From Allochromatium vinosum DSM 180 (GTDB lineage: Bacteria > Pseudomonadota > Gammaproteobacteria > Chromatiales > Chromatiaceae), in the NCBI RefSeq assembly GCF_000025485.1, contig NC_013851.1, positions 2,337,501-2,401,500 on the forward strand: DNA of 64,000 bases, given 5' to 3'. Of this stretch, positions 1 to 8,051 are shown piece after piece. The notes beneath the pieces were generated by a model. It saw only the letters and a list, made by a program, of their open reading frames with translations, had not been told where the DNA came from and did no database searches. Made by a program: the position numbers and the translations under genes. How positions within the stretch are numbered: the stretch's first letter is position 1; the number at the start of each line of letters is the position of its first letter.

Positions 1-333
1 TAGCGCCGGCCAGGCAAAGCCGAGCACGCCCTGGATCAGCTCGACATGGGGCACGAAAAACAGGAGCGCCGTCAGAAACCCGATGTGCCAGATCCAGCCG
101 ACCACCACGTTGAAGGGTGCGCGCTTGAAGGTGCCCGGATCGGCGACGGTGCGGGTCAGCATGGTGCGCAGCCCGGCCGGCCATTCACGCGCACGCGGCT
201 CGGCATAATTGGGCGCGCGCCCGAGCATGAAGATCTCGACCAGACGCGCCAGCAGACCGATGGCGAAGATCGCCAGCGCGACATCGAAGACTGGACCCTT
301 GGTCCAGAGCAGAAATTCCATCGAGCCGCTCAT
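1..333 (-). CDS. isp1: Isp1-type cytochrome b subunit of HynSL hydrogenase (partial)
   Basis: This is the first 111 codons of an integral membrane protein that runs off the left edge. It begins MSGSMEFLLWTKGP and has a first hydrophobic helix (FDVALAIFAIGLLARLVEIF) and a second one containing WIWHIGFL, whose histidine is a plausible heme ligand. The pattern matches NarI-like cytochrome b proteins (Isp1) that sit between hynS and hynL in purple sulfur bacteria and are thought to carry electrons between hydrogenase and the quinone pool. Its ATG overlaps the hynS stop codon by four bases, so the two are probably translationally coupled. Isp2 and hynL would be expected just outside the window. 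The family call rests on the two visible helices and on context. Confidence 0.8.
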   Translation of the reverse strand, partial: MSGSMEFLLWTKGPVFDVALAIFAIGLLARLVEIFMLGRAPNYAEPRAREWPAGLRTMLTRTVADPGTFKRAPFNVVVGWIWHIGFLTALLFFVPHVELIQGVLGFAWPAL

Positions 334-1433
334 AGCTTTTGCTCCAATTCGTCGACGGTGACGGGTTGGCGTGTGGCCGCCGCGTCCCGGCCCTTCTTTC
401 GGGACAGAGCCGCCAGTCCACCGCCGACGACAGCACCGGCCGCGCCCGCCCCCAGGAGTGTCGCGGGACCGAGCGTGAGCGGCACCGACACCGGCTCATA
501 GAAACCGCCGGCATCCCAGAACTGCGGCTCGGAGCAGCCCAGACAGGGATGCCCCGCCTCGACCGGCCAGCTGGTGCCGTCGTTCCATTTCATGGTGGCG
601 CAGGCGTTGTAGGTGGTCGGACCCTTGCAGCCGAGCCGATACAGACACCAGCCCTGTTTGGCCCCTTCGTCGTCGAAGCTCTCGGCGAACAGCCCCTTGT
701 CGTAGAAGGGCCGGCGATAGCAGCGGTCGTGGATCGACTGGCCGTAGAAGGCGAGCGGCCGGCCATAGCCGTCCAGCTCGGGTAGCCGACCGAAGACCAG
801 ATAGTGCGCGATCACGCCGGTGATGACCATGGGGATCGGCGGACAGCCGGGGACATTGATGACCGGCTTGTCGCGGACCAGATCCATGACCGACATGGCG
901 CCGGTCGGATTGGGCCGCGCCTGGGGCAGACCGCCGAAGGCGGCGCAGGTGCCGACCGCGATCACGGCGGCGGCGTGCTCGACAGTCTCCATCAGGATCG
1001 AATAGTTGCTGTGACCGGCAACGGTCGAGAAGCCCGGATTGGCGTCCGGCCCCGGGATGGAGCCGTCGACGATCACCAGATACTGGCCCCGGTTCTCATC
1101 CATCGCCTGGAGCCGCGCGGCTTCGGCCGCCTCGCCCGAGGCCGCCTGAAGCGTGTGATGGTAGTCCAGCGAGATGAAATCGAGGATCAGGTCTTCGAGC
1201 GTCGGGGCATGGGCGCGGGTCAGGGATTCGGTACAGCCGGTGCATTCCTGGAACGACAGCCAGATGACCGAGGGACGGCGCGCCTGCTCCAGCGCGGCGG
1301 CGATGGCCGGCGCCATGCTCGGCGGCAGGGCCATCAGGGAGGCGGTCGCGGCGCAGAGCTTGAGGAATCCGCGGCGTGACAGGCCGTGATCGCGCAGGCT
1401 CTCGCCCAGTGTCTTGTCGGATCTCTTGCGCAT
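330..1433 (-). CDS. hynS: [NiFe] hydrogenase small subunit HynS with Tat signal
   Basis: Electron-transfer subunit of a membrane-associated [NiFe] hydrogenase (367 aa). A twin-arginine signal (SRRGFLK, residues 19-25) precedes a hydrophobic stretch, so the folded protein should leave by the Tat route. Cysteines 64, 67, 163 and 197 fit the proximal [4Fe-4S] cluster, His235 and Cys238, 263 and 269 the distal cluster, and Cys278, 297 and 300 the medial cluster. After residue 310 comes a glycine/alanine-rich hydrophobic segment and a basic tail, a possible C-terminal membrane anchor. The start is supported by AAGGAGG a few bases upstream. It overlaps isp1 by ATGA, and a HupH-like gene lies 18 bases upstream. 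HynS is preferred to HupS because an Isp1-type gene follows. Confidence 0.93.
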   Translation of the reverse strand: MRKRSDKTLGESLRDHGLSRRGFLKLCAATASLMALPPSMAPAIAAALEQARRPSVIWLSFQECTGCTESLTRAHAPTLEDLILDFISLDYHHTLQAASGEAAEAARLQAMDENRGQYLVIVDGSIPGPDANPGFSTVAGHSNYSILMETVEHAAAVIAVGTCAAFGGLPQARPNPTGAMSVMDLVRDKPVINVPGCPPIPMVITGVIAHYLVFGRLPELDGYGRPLAFYGQSIHDRCYRRPFYDKGLFAESFDDEGAKQGWCLYRLGCKGPTTYNACATMKWNDGTSWPVEAGHPCLGCSEPQFWDAGGFYEPVSVPLTLGPATLLGAGAAGAVVGGGLAALSRKKGRDAAATRQPVTVDELEQKL

Positions 1434-1451
1434 GGTCCCTCCTTTCGGGTG

Positions 1452-1919
1452 TCAGGACGAAGGTGGCGAAGCGTTCGGCGCGGCGGCGTCCAGTCCGGAC
1501 TCGGAGAGTCGATCCTCGAGTGCACCGAGCGACTCGGCGAGATCCTCCGGGCGCGGACGCAGGATCTCGGGGATGGCGGCGATCTCGATCTGATAGCTCA
1601 GGCGCTGATCTTCCAGGCCGCGATAATCGACCAGCCAGACGCCGGGGATGGCGGTCTCCTGGATCAGGGTCGGACCGAGCGCTTCGACACGCGCCTGGAC
1701 CTCGCCCGAACCGAGCACAGCGGTCAGGCGCTCCAGGTCGCCCGGACCGAAGGGCATGGAATGGAGATCGATGCGCGTCTCCTCGCCGCTGGCGAGCAGG
1801 CGTTCGAGTGCATGACGGATCTCGTGCAGGATGGGGAGCGCGTGCCCGTGTTCATGCCGGGATCGCGCGCAGGATGCACCCGATGAGGAATGACCGATGG
1901 TTGGATCCAAGCCTGACAT
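1452..1919 (-). CDS. Short HupH-like hydrogenase expression/maturation protein
   Basis: A protein of about 155 residues that resembles the C-terminal domain of HupH/HyaF hydrogenase formation proteins. The recognisable part runs from about LPILHEIRHALERLLASGE through FGPGDLERL and GEVQA to the segment TAIPGVWLVDYR. Full HupH proteins are roughly 280 residues, so this is a single-domain version, apparently complete because it has its own start and stop. The chosen ATG has GGAG five bases upstream; a GTG two codons earlier is possible. It is the first gene of the hydrogenase operon, 18 bases before hynS. HupH-family proteins act in small-subunit maturation, so a chaperone-like role for HynS is reasonable but inferred. 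The C-terminal 25 residues are Ser/Pro-rich and look disordered. Confidence 0.72.
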   Translation of the reverse strand: MSGLDPTIGHSSSGASCARSRHEHGHALPILHEIRHALERLLASGEETRIDLHSMPFGPGDLERLTAVLGSGEVQARVEALGPTLIQETAIPGVWLVDYRGLEDQRLSYQIEIAAIPEILRPRPEDLAESLGALEDRLSESGLDAAAPNASPPSS

Positions 1920-2031
1920 ATCCACTCCAGCTCGACGTCGATGGAATGGATTCTAGGTCGATCCAAGGTTTTTTGATTTGATCTGGAGCAGGTGATTTTA
2001 GAATGTCAGCAGATATTGAAGGACGCGAACG

Positions 2032-2490
2032 CTAGTAGCCCCGAAAGTACCAGAGGTTGTTCCAGCCCGGCGGGTAGAGCCGGTGAAAGGACTCACGATC
2101 CTGGTCGATGCGCTCCTGGCGCTCGGCGCGGCGGCGGCGCAGATCCTCCTCCCAAGCCTCTGACTGGAGCGCGCCCTGTGGATGATGGGTGCGGCGGCGT
2201 TGCTCGTGCTGCTCGCGCACGGCCGAGCGCCGAGCCTCCCAGGCTTCGCGCTGGGCGCGGACCTCGTCGAGCCAGGGCGCGGTCACGTCCGGTTGAGCCA
2301 TGCCGATGGACGCCGGATCGACCGGGACAGCGGCTCGCCCCCCGGGCTCATCGGCGATCGCCAACCCGGTCAGGGCGAGCAGAACGCCGCCAACCAGACC
2401 GAACGCCGGGCCTCTCGCGCCCGAATACACACTGGCTACACTCGAGGTCTGACCCGGCTCAGGCCGCAGGACGCGCTTCGAGTCGATCAT
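2032..2490 (-). CDS. Small exported or membrane-anchored protein of unknown function
   Basis: A 152-residue open frame whose start lies inside the last codons of glnD. One hydrophobic segment (FGLVGGVLLALTGLAIA, residues 30-46) ends in a plausible signal-peptidase site. The mature part is very rich in Arg, Glu and Gln (EAWEARRSAVREQHEQRRR and similar) and probably helical, ending in an aromatic tail (YPPGWNNLWYFRGY). I recognise no family. The 32-base overlap with glnD and the hydrophobic N terminus suggest a real gene read from the glnD transcript, and the start may be further in. A charged periplasmic helical protein is all that can be said. Confidence 0.55.
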   Translation of the reverse strand: MIDSKRVLRPEPGQTSSVASVYSGARGPAFGLVGGVLLALTGLAIADEPGGRAAVPVDPASIGMAQPDVTAPWLDEVRAQREAWEARRSAVREQHEQRRRTHHPQGALQSEAWEEDLRRRRAERQERIDQDRESFHRLYPPGWNNLWYFRGY

Positions 2491-5116
2491 GGATCTCGCG
2501 CCTCAGACAGGACAGCGCCTGCTCGCAGGTGATGGGCGTCTCCTCGGCGGTCGTGATGAAGAAGACGTCGTCGACCTCGGCGCCGACGGTGGCGATCTTG
2601 GCATTCTGCAACCGGATGCCGCACTGCTCGAACACCGCCCCGACCTCGGCCAGCAGTCCCGGCCGGTCGAGGGTCGTCAGACGCATGATGGTGCGCTGGT
2701 TGGGTTCGTCGACCGAGAAACACACGCGCGTCTCGATCGGAAAATGCCGATGCTGACGCGAGGCCGTGCGCGTGACCCGGATGCGGGCCTGGGTCGGTTC
2801 GGCCAGACGCGCCGCGAGCTGTTCGCGCACCTCGCCGAGACGCAATGGATCGTCGATGGGCGCGCCATCGCGATCGAGCACCTGATAGCTGTTGACCACC
2901 ATACCGTCGCTGGTGGTCATGACGCGCGCATCCATGATGTTCAGGCCCATCTGATCGAGCGCGGCCGTGGTGCGGGCGAACAGATTGTCGCGATCGCGCG
3001 AGTAGATGAAGATTTCGCTGCCGCCGCGCGCGGTGATCGGCCGGATGTCGACCAGTGGCCAGTCCGCCGGCCCGGTCTCCAGCATACGCCGGGTCTGCCA
3101 GGCGATTTCGTCGGGCGAGTTGTAGAGAAAGAAGTCGCGGTTGAAACGCTGCCAGAGCGCCTGACAGGTGTCCGGTTCGACGCCATAGCGCGCCACCAGA
3201 CGCAGACCCTCGGCCTGTTTCTGCGCGACCAGCTCATCCTGGGCCTGGGGATTGTCGAGACCGCGCAGCAGCGCGCGCCGGGTGCTGTAGTAGAGCTCGC
3301 GCAGCAGCGCATCGAGCCAACTGTTCCAGCGTCCCGGATTGGTGGCGCGCGCATCGGCGACGGTCAGCAGATAGAGATAGTCGAGCCGGGTCGGATCGCC
3401 GATCAGCGCGGCGAAGGACTGGATGACCTCCGGATCGCCGATGTCCTTGCGCTGCGCGGTCATGGACATCACCAGATGCTGTTCGACCAGCCAGCACACC
3501 AGCCGGCTGTCGAACGCGCTCAGACCATGGTGCTGGCAGAAGTCCCAGGCGTCGCGCGCACCAAGGCTGGAGTGGTCGCCGCCGCGCCCCTTGGCGATGT
3601 CATGGAAGAGTCCGGCCAGATAGAGCAGCTCCAGCTTGGGGATGCGCCGTGCCACCGCGCTACAGAGCGGGAACTCTTCGTCGTGCTTGGGGATGACGAA
3701 GCGGCGCAGGTTGCGCAGCAGGGTCAGGGTGTGCTCGTCGACCGTGTAGACGTGCAGCAGGTCGTACTGCATGCGCCCGACGATGTTGGCAAAGGCCGGG
3801 ATGTAGGCCGGCAGCACGCCGTATCGGCTCATGCGGCGCATGGCGTGGGTGAGCCCGATCGGTTCGCGCAGGATCTCCATGAACAGACTGCGCGCGCGCA
3901 GATCGGCGCGGAAGCTGTCGTCGATACGATGGCGGTTCTCGCGGATCAGGCGGATGGTGCTGGCACGCACGCCCTCCAGCTCGGGATGGGTCTGGAGGAT
4001 GTGGAAGACCTCCAGCAGCGCGATCGGTGTGCGCCGGAACACGCTTGGCGATGTGACCTCCAGATAGCCGCTGCGCGACTGGAAGCGCTTGTTGATCGGC
4101 ACGGGCGGGCCGATGTCGTCGTGCAGCAGGATCGCCTCGCCGAAGAGCTGCAACAGCATCTCGTTGAGCTGATTGAGCTCCTGGACGGTGCGATAGTACT
4201 GCTGCATGAACTGCTCGACGGCCAGATTGTTCTCGCCGTCGCTGAAGCCGAACTGATGAGCCAGGGTGCGCTGATAGTCGAACAGCAGCCGGTCCTCGTG
4301 CCGCCCGGCCAGCCGATGGAGCGCGAAGCGGATGCGCCACAACAGAGTCTGGCCGCCGATCAGGGCCCGATGCTCGGCTTCGGTCAGAAAGCCGTGATCG
4401 ACCAGCTCGTGCAGCGTCTCGGCGCCGAAATGACGCTTGGCCACCCAGCCGATCATCTGGATGTCCCGGAGACCGCCGGGATTCTCCTTGATGTTGGGTT
4501 CGAGGTTGTAGGCGGTGTCGCCGTACTTCTGCCAGCGCGCGCGCTGCTCCTGGGTCTTGGCGGCGAAGAATCGCTCGCTGTTCCAGAGACGGTCGGGGCC
4601 GGTGGCCGCGCGCATATCCTGGAAGAGCGCTTCAGAGCCCGCCAGCCAGCGTGCTTCCAGCAGGTTGGTCATCACCGTGACGTCGGCCTCGGCCTCGCGC
4701 ACGCAATCCTCGACCGTGCGGACACTGTGACCGACCGCAAGCCCGATGTCCCACAGCAGGGTCAGCAGACGCTCGATGGACTCGATCAGCGGGGGCGAGG
4801 GTTCGGCGTCGATCAGGATCAGGATGTCGATGTCGGAGGCCGGATGCAGCTCGCGCCGTCCATAGCCGCCGACCGCCACCAGCGCCGCAGCGGAGGATTC
4901 GCTCAGATGCAGGGTCCAGACATCACGCAGGACGGCGTCGATGAGTTCGCTCAGTTCACGGACCAGGCGCGTGACCGGAACGCCCTGGTCATAATGCTGG
5001 TAGAGCGCGTCCTTCCCCGCTCTGAGCCGTTCCTTGAAGAAGCGCAGTGAGTCCGACGGCGAGAGCGTCGAGTCGACCGGCGCGGTGGCGGCGAGCAGGG
5101 AGGCGCCCTGGGTCAT
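2459..5116 (-). CDS. glnD: Bifunctional PII uridylyltransferase/uridylyl-removing enzyme
   Basis: Nitrogen sensor that adds UMP to PII proteins when glutamine is low and removes it when glutamine is high. The 885-residue product has all family domains in order: a nucleotidyltransferase domain with GGYGRREL (83-90) and catalytic Asp95/Asp97, an HD domain with LFHDIAKGRGGDHS near residue 500 for UMP removal, and two C-terminal ACT domains near residues 700 and 810 (DRDNLFARTTAALD and TTLDRPGLLAEVG) that bind glutamine. The start MTQGASLL was chosen because its ATG overlaps the map stop codon by four bases. Longer upstream reading adds an Arg/His-rich segment typical of out-of-frame map sequence. 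The order map-glnD is conserved in gammaproteobacteria. Confidence 0.97.
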   Translation of the reverse strand: MTQGASLLAATAPVDSTLSPSDSLRFFKERLRAGKDALYQHYDQGVPVTRLVRELSELIDAVLRDVWTLHLSESSAAALVAVGGYGRRELHPASDIDILILIDAEPSPPLIESIERLLTLLWDIGLAVGHSVRTVEDCVREAEADVTVMTNLLEARWLAGSEALFQDMRAATGPDRLWNSERFFAAKTQEQRARWQKYGDTAYNLEPNIKENPGGLRDIQMIGWVAKRHFGAETLHELVDHGFLTEAEHRALIGGQTLLWRIRFALHRLAGRHEDRLLFDYQRTLAHQFGFSDGENNLAVEQFMQQYYRTVQELNQLNEMLLQLFGEAILLHDDIGPPVPINKRFQSRSGYLEVTSPSVFRRTPIALLEVFHILQTHPELEGVRASTIRLIRENRHRIDDSFRADLRARSLFMEILREPIGLTHAMRRMSRYGVLPAYIPAFANIVGRMQYDLLHVYTVDEHTLTLLRNLRRFVIPKHDEEFPLCSAVARRIPKLELLYLAGLFHDIAKGRGGDHSSLGARDAWDFCQHHGLSAFDSRLVCWLVEQHLVMSMTAQRKDIGDPEVIQSFAALIGDPTRLDYLYLLTVADARATNPGRWNSWLDALLRELYYSTRRALLRGLDNPQAQDELVAQKQAEGLRLVARYGVEPDTCQALWQRFNRDFFLYNSPDEIAWQTRRMLETGPADWPLVDIRPITARGGSEIFIYSRDRDNLFARTTAALDQMGLNIMDARVMTTSDGMVVNSYQVLDRDGAPIDDPLRLGEVREQLAARLAEPTQARIRVTRTASRQHRHFPIETRVCFSVDEPNQRTIMRLTTLDRPGLLAEVGAVFEQCGIRLQNAKIATVGAEVDDVFFITTAEETPITCEQALSCLRREIHDRLEARPAA

Positions 5117-5892
5117 GAGACGCCCAGGGTCGCACGCTCGGCGGCGCGCAGGGTCAGAATCTCGTGGCCGGTCTCCGTGACCAGGATGGTGTGTTCCCAC
5201 TGAGCCGAGAGACTGCGGTCCTTGGTGACGACGGTCCAGCCGTCCGGCAGCACCTTGATGAAGCGCTTGCCGGCGTTGACCATGGGCTCGATGGTGAAGC
5301 ACATCCCCGGCTTGAGCCTCAGACCCTCGCCGGGCTTGCCGTAGTGCAGCACCTGCGGGTCTTCGTGGAACTCCTCGCCGATGCCGTGTCCGCAGTATTC
5401 GCGCACCACCGAATACCCCTGGGTCTCGACGAAACGCTGAATGACATGCCCGATGTCGCCGAGCGTGGCCTCCGGCTTGACGGCGGCGATACCGAGCATC
5501 ATCGCCTGCTGCGTGACGGTTACGAGCCGACGGGCGAGCACGGACGGCTCGCCGACGAAGAACATGCGGCTGGTGTCGCCGTGATAGCCGTCCTTGATCA
5601 CGGTGATGTCGATATTGACGATGTCGCCCTTCTTGAGCCGCTTGTTGCTCGGGATGCCGTGGCAGACCTGATGGTTGATCGAGGTGCAGATCGACTTGGG
5701 GAAACCGCGATAGTCGAGCGGAGCCGGGATGGCGTGATGGTCAACGATGTAGTCGTGACAGAGCCGGTCGAGTTCCTCGGTGGTGACGCCGGGTTGGACA
5801 TGGGGCTCGATCATGTCGAGCACGTCGGCGGCCAGACGGCAGGCGATACGCATCTTCTCGATCGCCTCTGGGGTCTTGATCCGCACATTCAT
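5113..5892 (-). CDS. map: Methionine aminopeptidase type I
   Basis: Removes the N-terminal methionine from new proteins in the cytoplasm. The 259-residue product has the complete set of metal ligands, Asp95 (NIDIT), Asp106 (HGDTSR), His169 (GHGIG), Glu202 (TIEPM) and Glu233 (QWEHT), plus substrate-binding His78. The start at MNVRIKTPEAIEKM gives the usual type I length; upstream in-frame residues are unlike the family. The gene is transcribed divergently from rpsB across a 340-base gap and is translationally coupled to glnD. The map/rpsB divergent arrangement is common in gammaproteobacteria. Confidence 0.97.
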   Translation of the reverse strand: MNVRIKTPEAIEKMRIACRLAADVLDMIEPHVQPGVTTEELDRLCHDYIVDHHAIPAPLDYRGFPKSICTSINHQVCHGIPSNKRLKKGDIVNIDITVIKDGYHGDTSRMFFVGEPSVLARRLVTVTQQAMMLGIAAVKPEATLGDIGHVIQRFVETQGYSVVREYCGHGIGEEFHEDPQVLHYGKPGEGLRLKPGMCFTIEPMVNAGKRFIKVLPDGWTVVTKDRSLSAQWEHTILVTETGHEILTLRAAERATLGVS

Positions 5893-5954
5893 CTTACGGT
5901 TGGAAGCATCCACGGTCTTTTGATATCGATTCGGCTCGTCAGACGTTCGGGCAT

Positions 5955-5984
5955 TTGCCCCTGTGTAACCGGCTATGGTATAAA
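5955..5984 (+). promoter_or_regulatory. Predicted sigma-70 promoter of rpsB
   Basis: TTGCCC (5955-5960) and TATAAA (5979-5984) are separated by 18 bases, in a locally AT-richer stretch. The -35 element lies within an inverted repeat, GGGCA-TT-TGCCC (5949-5960), that could be an operator. Transcription would start near 5991, giving an untranslated leader of about 240 bases before rpsB. Read by eye; no start site mapping is available. Confidence 0.6.
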
Positions 5985-5990
5985 ACGCGG

Positions 5991-6232
5991 CGCGCTGTCG
6001 CAATTGACGACTATCCACCATGGCACATGATGGGGGCTTGCGGCGGCGACACCAAGGCGGAAATCTGCGTTTCCGCTCTTTTTCGTTTGGCCCTTCGGCC
6101 AGGCACGCCCCACAGACGTGCCGATCCGTCCACACACGCGCCGTCACAGAGACTGGGTGCCCGTTCACTCGGGTTGTCGCCTGGGGCGCGTGGAGGCCTA
6201 ACCCAACCATTCAGATTCAGGAAGTGAAGATC
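5991..6232 (+). promoter_or_regulatory. Long structured rpsB leader RNA
   Basis: About 240 bases between the predicted promoter and the rpsB start hold no convincing gene. The leader contains a terminator-like hairpin at 6057-6085. In E. coli the rpsB leader is an autoregulatory target of ribosomal protein S2 and overlaps the t44/tff RNA. A conserved rpsB leader structure is known across gammaproteobacteria. The same role is inferred here from position and length; I did not fold the whole leader. Confidence 0.5.
6057..6085 (+). terminator. Intrinsic terminator or attenuator inside the rpsB leader
   Basis: A perfect 7-base-pair stem, GCGGAAA (6057-6063) with TTTCCGC (6070-6076), closes a six-base loop and is followed at once by TCTTTTTCG. 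This is the classic form of a Rho-independent terminator, but it lies after the predicted rpsB promoter and about 150 bases before the gene. It therefore more likely attenuates rpsB or ends a short leader RNA than ends an upstream gene, because map runs the other way. Confidence 0.6.
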
Positions 6233-6976
6233 GTGAGCAACGTCACCATGCGTCAGATGCTGGAGGCCGGCGTCCATTTCGGCCACCAGACCCGTTACTG
6301 GAACCCCAAGATGGGGGCTTTCATCTTCGGGCAGCGCAACAAGATCCACATCGTCAACCTCGAGAAGACCCTGCCGCTCTACCAGGATGCCGTGAACTTC
6401 ATGGGCACCCTGGCCGCCAACGGCGGCAAGATCCTCTTCGTCGGCACCAAGCGCGCCGCGCGCGATGCCATCCGCGAAGAGGCCGAGCGTTGCGGCATGC
6501 CTTTCGTCAACCACCGCTGGCTCGGCGGCATGCTCACCAACTTCAAGACCATCCGTCAGTCGGTCAAGCGCCTGAAGGATCTGGAGGCCATGTTCGAGAG
6601 CGGCACCATCGAGCGCTTCAACAAGAAGGAAGCTCTGGGTCTGTCGCGCGAGCGTGACAAGCTCGAACTGAGCCTCGGCGGCATCAAGAACATGGACGGC
6701 CTGCCGGACGCGCTCTTCGTCATCGACGTCGGCCACGAGAAGATCGCCGTGACCGAGGCCAACAAGCTCGGTATCCCGGTCATCGGCGTGGTCGACACCA
6801 ACAACGACCCGAGCAACGTCGACTACGTCATCCCCGGCAACGACGACGCCATCCGTGCCGTGCGTCTCTACATCGCCGGTGCGGCCGACGCCATCCTCGA
6901 CGGTCGCAGCACCGCTGCCGCCATGGTCGGCCGTGGCGCAGGCTCCATCCAGGACGAGGCTCAGGCCGAGGCGTGA
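6233..6976 (+). CDS. rpsB: Small ribosomal subunit protein S2
   Basis: Ribosomal protein uS2 (247 aa). The family signature is clear from the N terminus: [20 protein letters not shown], then [16 protein letters not shown] and [14 protein letters not shown] chose the GTG at 6233 because AGGAAG lies eight bases upstream and the length matches the family; longer in-frame upstream sequence is leader. It is the first gene of the rpsB-tsf-pyrH-frr cluster and is preceded by a structured leader likely to mediate autoregulation. A strong hairpin separates it from tsf. Confidence 0.97.
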   Translation: MSNVTMRQMLEAGVHFGHQTRYWNPKMGAFIFGQRNKIHIVNLEKTLPLYQDAVNFMGTLAANGGKILFVGTKRAARDAIREEAERCGMPFVNHRWLGGMLTNFKTIRQSVKRLKDLEAMFESGTIERFNKKEALGLSRERDKLELSLGGIKNMDGLPDALFVIDVGHEKIAVTEANKLGIPVIGVVDTNNDPSNVDYVIPGNDDAIRAVRLYIAGAADAILDGRSTAAAMVGRGAGSIQDEAQAEA

Positions 6977-6982
6977 TCGCCC

Positions 6983-7013
6983 GCGCGCCCCGCTCCACCT
7001 GAGTGGGGCGCGC
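6983..7013 (+). promoter_or_regulatory. Strong hairpin between rpsB and tsf
   Basis: A 13-base-pair stem with a single G-U pair (6983-6995 with 7001-7013) and the five-base loop CACCT. No T-run follows, so it is not a typical intrinsic terminator. It may be a processing site, a pause site or a barrier protecting the rpsB message from 3' exonucleases. In E. coli rpsB and tsf are also separated by structured RNA that reduces read-through. Confidence 0.6.
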
Positions 7014-7115
7014 CGCCTGTCTCGACCGATCCAGTTCTTCAGAGACGCCGCGCGGTGCGGCGCCTCTTCATCCGATTCAAGCAGACCCCGAGCGGGTCGA
7101 CGAGGTGTTCTAGTC

Positions 7116-7997
7116 ATGGCGATTACAGCCGCATTGGTCAAGGAACTGCGCGAGCGCACCGGCGCCGGCATGATGGAGTGCAAGGCCGCGCTCGTGGAAG
7201 CCAACGGAGACATCGAGGCCGCCATCGAGGCCATGCGCAAGTCCGGTCAAGCCAAGGCCGCCAAGAAGTCCGGCCGTACCGCCGCCGAGGGTGTGGTCAT
7301 GATCCAGATCACGGACGACGGCAAGCAGGGCGTCATGGTCGAGATCAACTGCGAGACCGACTTCGTTGCCAAGGACTCCAACTTCCTGGAATTCGCCGAG
7401 GCCGTCACGGCCGCCGCGCTCAGCGGCGGCGTGGCTGACGCCGAGTCGCTGGCCGGTCAGACCCTGGCCGACGGCAGCACCGTCGATGCCGCCCGTGAGG
7501 CCCTGATCGCCAAGATCGGCGAGAACATCCAGGTGCGCCGCCTGCAGCGCTTCGACGGCACCGAGGGCGCACTCCACAGCTATCGTCACGGCGTGCGCAT
7601 CGGCGTGGTGGTCGAACTGGTCGGCGGCGACGAGACGCTCGGTCGCGACATCGCCATGCACATCGCCGCCAGCAACCCACTGTGCATGAACGCCGATCAG
7701 GTACCGGCCGAGACCCTGGACAAGGAGCGCGAGATCTTCAAGGCCCAGGCGCTCGACAGCGGCAAGCCCGAGGCGATCGTCGAGAAGATGATCGAGGGCC
7801 GCATGCGCAAGTTCCTGGAAGAAGTCACCCTGCTCGGCCAGCCCTTCGTCAAGAACCCCGACCAGACCGTCGCCCAGCTGCTCAAGCAGGCCGGCGCCGA
7901 GGTGCGTCGCTTCACGCGCCTGGAAGTCGGCGAGGGCATCGAGAAGAAGGTCGAGAACTTCGCCGAAGAGGTCATGGCTCAGGTTCGCGGCAACTGA
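7116..7997 (+). CDS. tsf: Translation elongation factor Ts
   Basis: Guanine nucleotide exchange factor for EF-Tu (293 aa). The N-terminal UBA-like module [20 protein letters not shown] leads into the core motif ETDFVAK (TDFV at 81-84), whose Asp-Phe pair displaces the magnesium ion of EF-Tu. The length is normal for the long proteobacterial form. The ATG is preceded by GAGG. The 139-base gap after rpsB contains a 13-base-pair hairpin and a second smaller GC-rich hairpin near 7041-7060. It probably shares the rpsB transcript, with pyrH 54 bases downstream. Confidence 0.97.
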   Translation: MAITAALVKELRERTGAGMMECKAALVEANGDIEAAIEAMRKSGQAKAAKKSGRTAAEGVVMIQITDDGKQGVMVEINCETDFVAKDSNFLEFAEAVTAAALSGGVADAESLAGQTLADGSTVDAAREALIAKIGENIQVRRLQRFDGTEGALHSYRHGVRIGVVVELVGGDETLGRDIAMHIAASNPLCMNADQVPAETLDKEREIFKAQALDSGKPEAIVEKMIEGRMRKFLEEVTLLGQPFVKNPDQTVAQLLKQAGAEVRRFTRLEVGEGIEKKVENFAEEVMAQVRGN

Positions 7998-8051
7998 GCC
8001 ATTGCGGTATCCTGCCCCCATTTCGATGACATCACCACGAGGCCCGCGGCC

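Noticed and set aside
1920-2031. Search for a sigma-54 or clear sigma-70 promoter ahead of the hydrogenase genes
   Set aside because: Several AT-rich hexamers occur, but no pair has acceptable boxes and spacing, so no promoter is claimed.
2489-5050. Long open frame (853 codons) on the plus strand opposite glnD
   Set aside because: It lies wholly antisense to a gene with full domain signatures. Its translation is low in recognisable motifs and mirrors the complement of high-GC codons.
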